Shown here one piece after another: positions 61,239-64,000 of a stretch of 64,000 nt of DNA. Below the pieces are notes generated by a model. That model did no database searches and had not been told where the DNA came from. It worked only from the letters and a program-made list of their open reading frames with translations. Numbering within the stretch: position 1 is the stretch's first letter; each line of letters starts with the position of its first letter. Source of the stretch: Tahibacter sp042701255. Lineage in GTDB: Bacteria; Pseudomonadota; Gammaproteobacteria; Xanthomonadales; Rhodanobacteraceae. Location of the stretch: assembly GCF_042701255.1 (NCBI RefSeq), contig NZ_CP170554.1, positions 4,712,001 to 4,776,000 on the forward strand, in the 5' to 3' direction. Position numbers and translations under genes: made by a program.

Positions 61239-61480
61239 ATGGCTGAGGCCAAGCATAGGCCATCAACCGCCGAGCGGCGCATCACCGTCGGCACCTCGCA
61301 CTATCCTGCACTCCGCGGCCGCGACTATGCCGGCGATCGGCACGTGCCGTATATCCGGCTGCGTGGACACTGGTTGCAGCGCGCCGGGTTCCCACCGAAC
61401 GGCGCATCCGCGTCAGCGTGCGAGAGGGGTGTCTCGTCATGACCTGCGAACCGCCGACCACCAAGACCAGACGGCGCTGA
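61239..61480 (+). CDS. symE: SymE-like toxin, frameshifted as written
   Basis: SymE is an SOS-linked, type I toxin-antitoxin protein with an AbrB-like fold. AGGAG precedes the ATG. The first frame reads MAEAKHRPSTAERRITVGTS and YIRLRGHWLQRAGFP, the SymE pattern (E-R-x-L-T-V-G...P-x-I-x-L-x-G-x-W-L-x-x-A-G-F), but then runs to a stop at 61442 in unrelated sequence. Adding one C to the CCC at 61391-61393 restores TERRIRVSVREGCLVMTCEP, the expected G-x-x-V-x-V-x-V-x-x-G-x-L-V-x-T end, with stop at 61480 (80 residues). It lies within an Rhs remnant region, where symE genes are frequent. No SymR promoter was identified on the opposite strand. Confidence 0.75.
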
Positions 61481-61488
61481 CGACAACA

Positions 61489-61520
61489 CCAAAAAGCCCC
61501 GCAAACGCGGGGCTTTTTGG
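61489..61520. terminator. Bidirectional terminator after symE
   Basis: CCAAAAAGCCCCGC / GCGGGGCTTTTTGG form a 14-bp perfect stem with an AAAC loop; A and T runs in the stem allow use from either side. Confidence 0.9.
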
Positions 61521-61656
61521 TGGACGGACTGCGCATGCGCAGCGCGAGACAACCGTCAGTCAATCGGACAATAGCTCAGCGTGACGCCGGAGTTTTCTGA
61601 AGCCCGATAGGTTTATGGGTGTCCTGATTCGCTACGTTCGTCACTGCAGTAGTGAC

Positions 61657-62226
61657 TTATGAACGCCGAATTTTTCGCATTCCATATACCAAAAATACTG
61701 CGGCAAAAACAGCTCCGATAGTCGAAGAAATCCATAAAAATACCGACCAGCCGTTTGACCTTAGCCTGTACCCGAAAGCATCGCCACTTTTCCTCCTTTC
61801 CGCAAGAACAGCTGGTGTCATTTCTAGCTCAAGCTCACGAACGGACTCTTTGGTCGCTGGCGCCGAATGTGAGCATCTTGTGAGAACGCCGTCATTTTCG
61901 ACGAAGAACCAATATTCTTCTGGAACGAGCACTGGCATCCCGCACGCCGAAACGCCATAGCTCAACAATTCGTCAAAGGGCGGCTCCCCTCCCTTGTAAG
62001 GAATTAGTTCACCAAACCCGATTTTCGTAACAAAACTTCCGTGCCTAACTTCCATATTGGCACTAGTTACGACCGCTCGAAAAACAAACTTAGATCTATC
62101 AATCGCATCTTTTAAGGTAACGGGCCCCACTTGAGCGCATTCGCACGCAATGCAGCTTATAGAGAACAAGAGTCCAAGAAACGCTATCGCCCGTAAAATT
62201 CGGATAAGCGCTTTATGTGTTGCCAC
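61657..62226 (-). CDS. Exported NTR/TIMP-like protein with C-terminal membrane anchor; putative immunity to the Rhs metzincin
   Basis: A 189-residue protein from a GTG at 62226 with GGAGGG upstream. A signal peptide (KALIRILRAIAFLGLLFSIS) can be cut after Cys-Ile-Ala to give a mature N-terminus Cys28-Glu-Cys30. The next part DAIDRSKFVFRAVVTSA, FVTKIGFGELIPYKG, SACGMPVLVPEEYWFFVEN and LTRCSHSAP follows the netrin-like (NTR/TIMP) pattern C-x-C...x-F-x-A-x-V...Y-K-G...C-G...Y-x-F...C-S. TIMPs block metalloproteinases with their N-terminal C-x-C. A helix FLWISSTIGAVFAAVFLVYG near the end anchors it, with the domain periplasmic. It overlaps the end of the Rhs metzincin gene by 43 bases. Lipoprotein processing is an alternative. 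Confidence 0.72.
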   Translation of the reverse strand: MATHKALIRILRAIAFLGLLFSISCIACECAQVGPVTLKDAIDRSKFVFRAVVTSANMEVRHGSFVTKIGFGELIPYKGGEPPFDELLSYGVSACGMPVLVPEEYWFFVENDGVLTRCSHSAPATKESVRELELEMTPAVLAERRKSGDAFGYRLRSNGWSVFLWISSTIGAVFAAVFLVYGMRKIRRS

Positions 62227-63227
62227 CCAACCCTCCTTCTACCAGTGCAATTCATGATGTCCTCCGGGAAGTACGAACTCGGTTCGCAGTATTCATCTAA
62301 ACCTTGTTTATGGAACTCAGAAAATCCGATCAAATGACCAAATTCATGCGCCCCAACAACACCATCGTCTTTCTCATTACAAATTCCGATGTTAGTCGTG
62401 CCAACCCAATGCATCCCGACGAATCGCCCGCATTCGCCATCCGTCTCCGCTCTCACGTAAACAACGCCGACACCAAATAGCGCCTCAACAAACCCAGCAT
62501 CAGACAGCGTCGTAGATACAGAATAGAACTTTCCCTTATTAGATTTTTCCCCAGTACTCCAATACTCCATTGCGCTCTTCTTGACACTCGCTGCCGCCTT
62601 TATATCAGCCGCCGAATCATCGTCAATCGCAGCTATGGACAAATCGATTGAAACATGAGAACCATAAACCTTTATGTATGGAGCCAGATTTCTGTTCGGA
62701 TGATTGCCGAAAGCTAACAACTGGTAATGAAGGTCAGTCTCCTCTTCAACCACTCCCATCGCACCAGGCTTCCCCAAAGTAGCCCCCATCGAAAGCGTCG
62801 CCGCTACACTCATAGCCGCCCCTATTTCGCCTATTCCAAAATTTCCAGACGGGTCTCGAATTGTCAACGGATTGAGAAAAGCGTACGAATATCGATTCAG
62901 GCTCATAGGCATGAGATCAGCAGCCGGGAAGCTATCTTGCTGCGTAAACCGCCCATACCCCGGATTCATGTATCGAGCCCGCAGGTAATAGAACCCCGCA
63001 TTCGGATCGAACTGCTCCCCGGTGTACATGAAGGCGTTGTCACTGGTCTGCGCCGACGCCGCCGCATCCAGCTCCCCGAACGCTTCGTAGGTCAGGTGAT
63101 CGGTAATGGCCGCCGTGTCGTCGGTCAGCAACCGCGTACTGCCCAGCCCGTCGGCGTGGTAGTAACGCAAGCCCGCAGGGATGCTCGGCCCACCGCCTGA
63201 ACCGCCCCGGGAATCCCGGAGACTCAT
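62184..63227 (-). pseudogene. Truncated Rhs protein: core end plus metzincin-like zinc-protease toxin domain
   Basis: The surviving part begins with the Rhs core: RYYHADGLGSTRLLTDDTAA, MYTGEQFDPNAGFYYLRARY, MNPGYGRFTQQDSF and NRYSYAFLNPLTIRDPSG. After a hydrophobic pre-toxin segment (GAAMSVAATLSMGATLG) the C-terminal domain carries VVGAHEFGHLIGFSEFHK, a H-E-x-x-H-x-x-G-x-x-E zinc site (294-304 from the ATG at 63227), and PEDIMNCTG, a Met-turn-like motif, so a metzincin-type protease toxin. The first ten codons come from the IS element: the IS end is at 63198, and the large N-terminal part is gone. The toxin may no longer be made. The overlapping downstream gene is the likely immunity gene. 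Confidence 0.82.
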
Positions 63228-64000
63228 TGGTGTGAGTCACGCCGCCATGGCGAGCTCACGGATTTGCCGGTAGTAGGCCGCCTCAGCTTCTGCCGGCGGA
63301 ACGTTGCCGATAGGCCCCAGCAGTCGACGGTGATTGAACCAGTCGACCCATTCCAGCGTTGCCAGTTCGACCGCTTCGCGGTTGGGCCAGGATCGCCGGT
63401 GAATCACTTCGGCCTTGTACAGTCCATTGATCGACTCGGCCAGCGCATTGTCGTAAGAGTCGCCGACACTGCCGACGGACGGTTCGATACCCGCTTCGGC
63501 CAGACGCTCGGTGTAGCGGATCGAGACGTACTGGACGCCGCGGTCAGAGTGATGAATCAGGCCGCCTTGCGTGGGCTGGCGGGCGTACAAGGCCTGTTCC
63601 AAGGCGTCGAGCACGAAGTCGGTGCGGGCCGAGCTGGACACCTTCCAGCCCACGATCCGCCGTGCAAAGACGTCGATGACGAACGCCACGTAGACGAATC
63701 CCTGCCAGGTCGACACGTAGGTAAAGTCTGACACCCACAGCAGGTTCGGACGCTCGGCCCGGAACTGCCGGTTCACCTGGTCGCGTGGACAGGGCATGGC
63801 CTTGTCGCTGTGCGTGGTCTTGATCACCTTGCCGCGCACCACGCCGGCCAGCCCCAGCCGCTTCATCAGCCGCGCTACCGTGCACCGCGCCACGCCAACG
63901 CCTTCGCGCAGCAGCTGACGCCACACCTTGCGCACACCGTAGACCTGCTTGTTCTCGTCCCAGACTCGGCGAATCTCGCCGCACAGCGCATCGTCTCGCC
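63198..64000 (-). mobile_element. IS3-family insertion sequence (partial, runs out of window)
   Basis: The left end on the plus strand is TGAACCGCCCCGGG at 63198-63211, with CCCGGAGACTCA following, a TGnnCC start typical of IS3-family terminal inverted repeats. The end lies inside the Rhs core coding frame. The opposite end and the target duplication are outside the window. Confidence 0.82.
63237..64000 (-). CDS. IS3-family transposase OrfB (rve/DDE), partial
   Basis: The frame runs to the window edge with VYGVRKVWRQLLREGVGVAR at its head. It includes the DDE catalytic core: first Asp in LLWVSDFTYVSTWQGFVYVA, second Asp in GGLIHHSDRGVQYVS, Glu in DSYDNALAESINGLYKAEVI, then DWFNHRRLLGPIGNVPPAEA. 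This fits the IS3/IS51 group. The upstream OrfA and the frameshift window are outside. The stop at 63237 is 39 bases from the IS end. Confidence 0.93.
   Translation of the reverse strand, partial: RDDALCGEIRRVWDENKQVYGVRKVWRQLLREGVGVARCTVARLMKRLGLAGVVRGKVIKTTHSDKAMPCPRDQVNRQFRAERPNLLWVSDFTYVSTWQGFVYVAFVIDVFARRIVGWKVSSSARTDFVLDALEQALYARQPTQGGLIHHSDRGVQYVSIRYTERLAEAGIEPSVGSVGDSYDNALAESINGLYKAEVIHRRSWPNREAVELATLEWVDWFNHRRLLGPIGNVPPAEAEAAYYRQIRELAMAA

Noticed and set aside
61222..61584. 120-codon plus-strand frame overlapping symE
   Set aside because: It runs across the terminator hairpin and does not contain the SymE N-terminal motif; part of it only coincides with the corrected SymE C-terminal frame.

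Overview
This is a high-G+C gammaproteobacterial chromosome segment. The ribosomal block rplU-rpmA-obgE next to rpsT and murJ, the 7-bp GGGAATC intergenic repeats, and many secreted proteins with a short aromatic-Gly C-terminal tag suggest the Xanthomonadales (Lysobacterales), possibly the Rhodanobacteraceae/Dokdonella side. The family-level placement is inference. No rRNA, tRNA, CRISPR array or replication origin was seen.

Layout. 0-3 kb: murJ (cut by the window edge), rpsT, obgE, rpmA and rplU, with near-consensus promoters and terminators. 3-13.5 kb: uvrA and a scatter of housekeeping genes (thioesterase, acetyltransferase, copper chaperone, two crotonase-fold enzymes, sulfurtransferase, NUDIX, DUF1289, FKBP). 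13.6-18.3 kb: a complete pstSCAB-phoU phosphate operon behind a four-half-site Pho box. 18.3-28.7 kb: a composite inverted-repeat element, a DUF3011/EF-hand pair, a DedA-rhodanese fusion, an alpha/beta hydrolase, a lipoprotein prolyl oligopeptidase, an ankyrin-like exported protein, and a repeat cluster beside a frameshifted NRDE gene. 29-41 kb: a Ser/Thr kinase, monofunctional relA, secreted proteins, hrpA and dps. 41.4-59.5 kb is a surface and secretion region: an ExeM/NucH-like nuclease with Calx-beta repeats, a DedA/VTT protein, a GH17-GT2 beta-glucan synthase, and a signalling cluster. That cluster holds three paralogous ECF43-type sigma factors, one membrane Ser/Thr kinase with a TPR-like tail, a bacterial pepsin-like protease and a TonB-like lipoprotein. 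A large S8 peptidase closes the region. 59.6-64 kb is a lower-G+C accessory island: the 3' end of an Rhs polymorphic-toxin locus, cut by an IS3-family element, with several immunity-like genes, an orphan toxin tip and a symE gene.

Most notable: the surviving Rhs C-terminus is a metzincin-like zinc protease (HExxHxxGxxE plus a Met-turn). The gene overlapping its 3' end encodes an exported, membrane-anchored protein whose predicted mature N-terminus is Cys-Glu-Cys followed by an NTR/TIMP-like pattern. This would be a bacterial toxin/immunity pair built like a matrix metalloproteinase and its tissue inhibitor. In the same island a degenerate GyrB-like GHKL protein and an acyl-carrier-like protein lacking the attachment serine sit head to tail, possibly as decoy-type immunity proteins.

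Caution: four genes (NRDE, the ECF-linked kinase, the GyrB-like gene and symE) each need a single-base correction at a short homopolymer to give a family-like full-length protein. Base-calling errors in this assembly are as likely as real pseudogenes. All calls come from reading motifs by eye; no database search was run.
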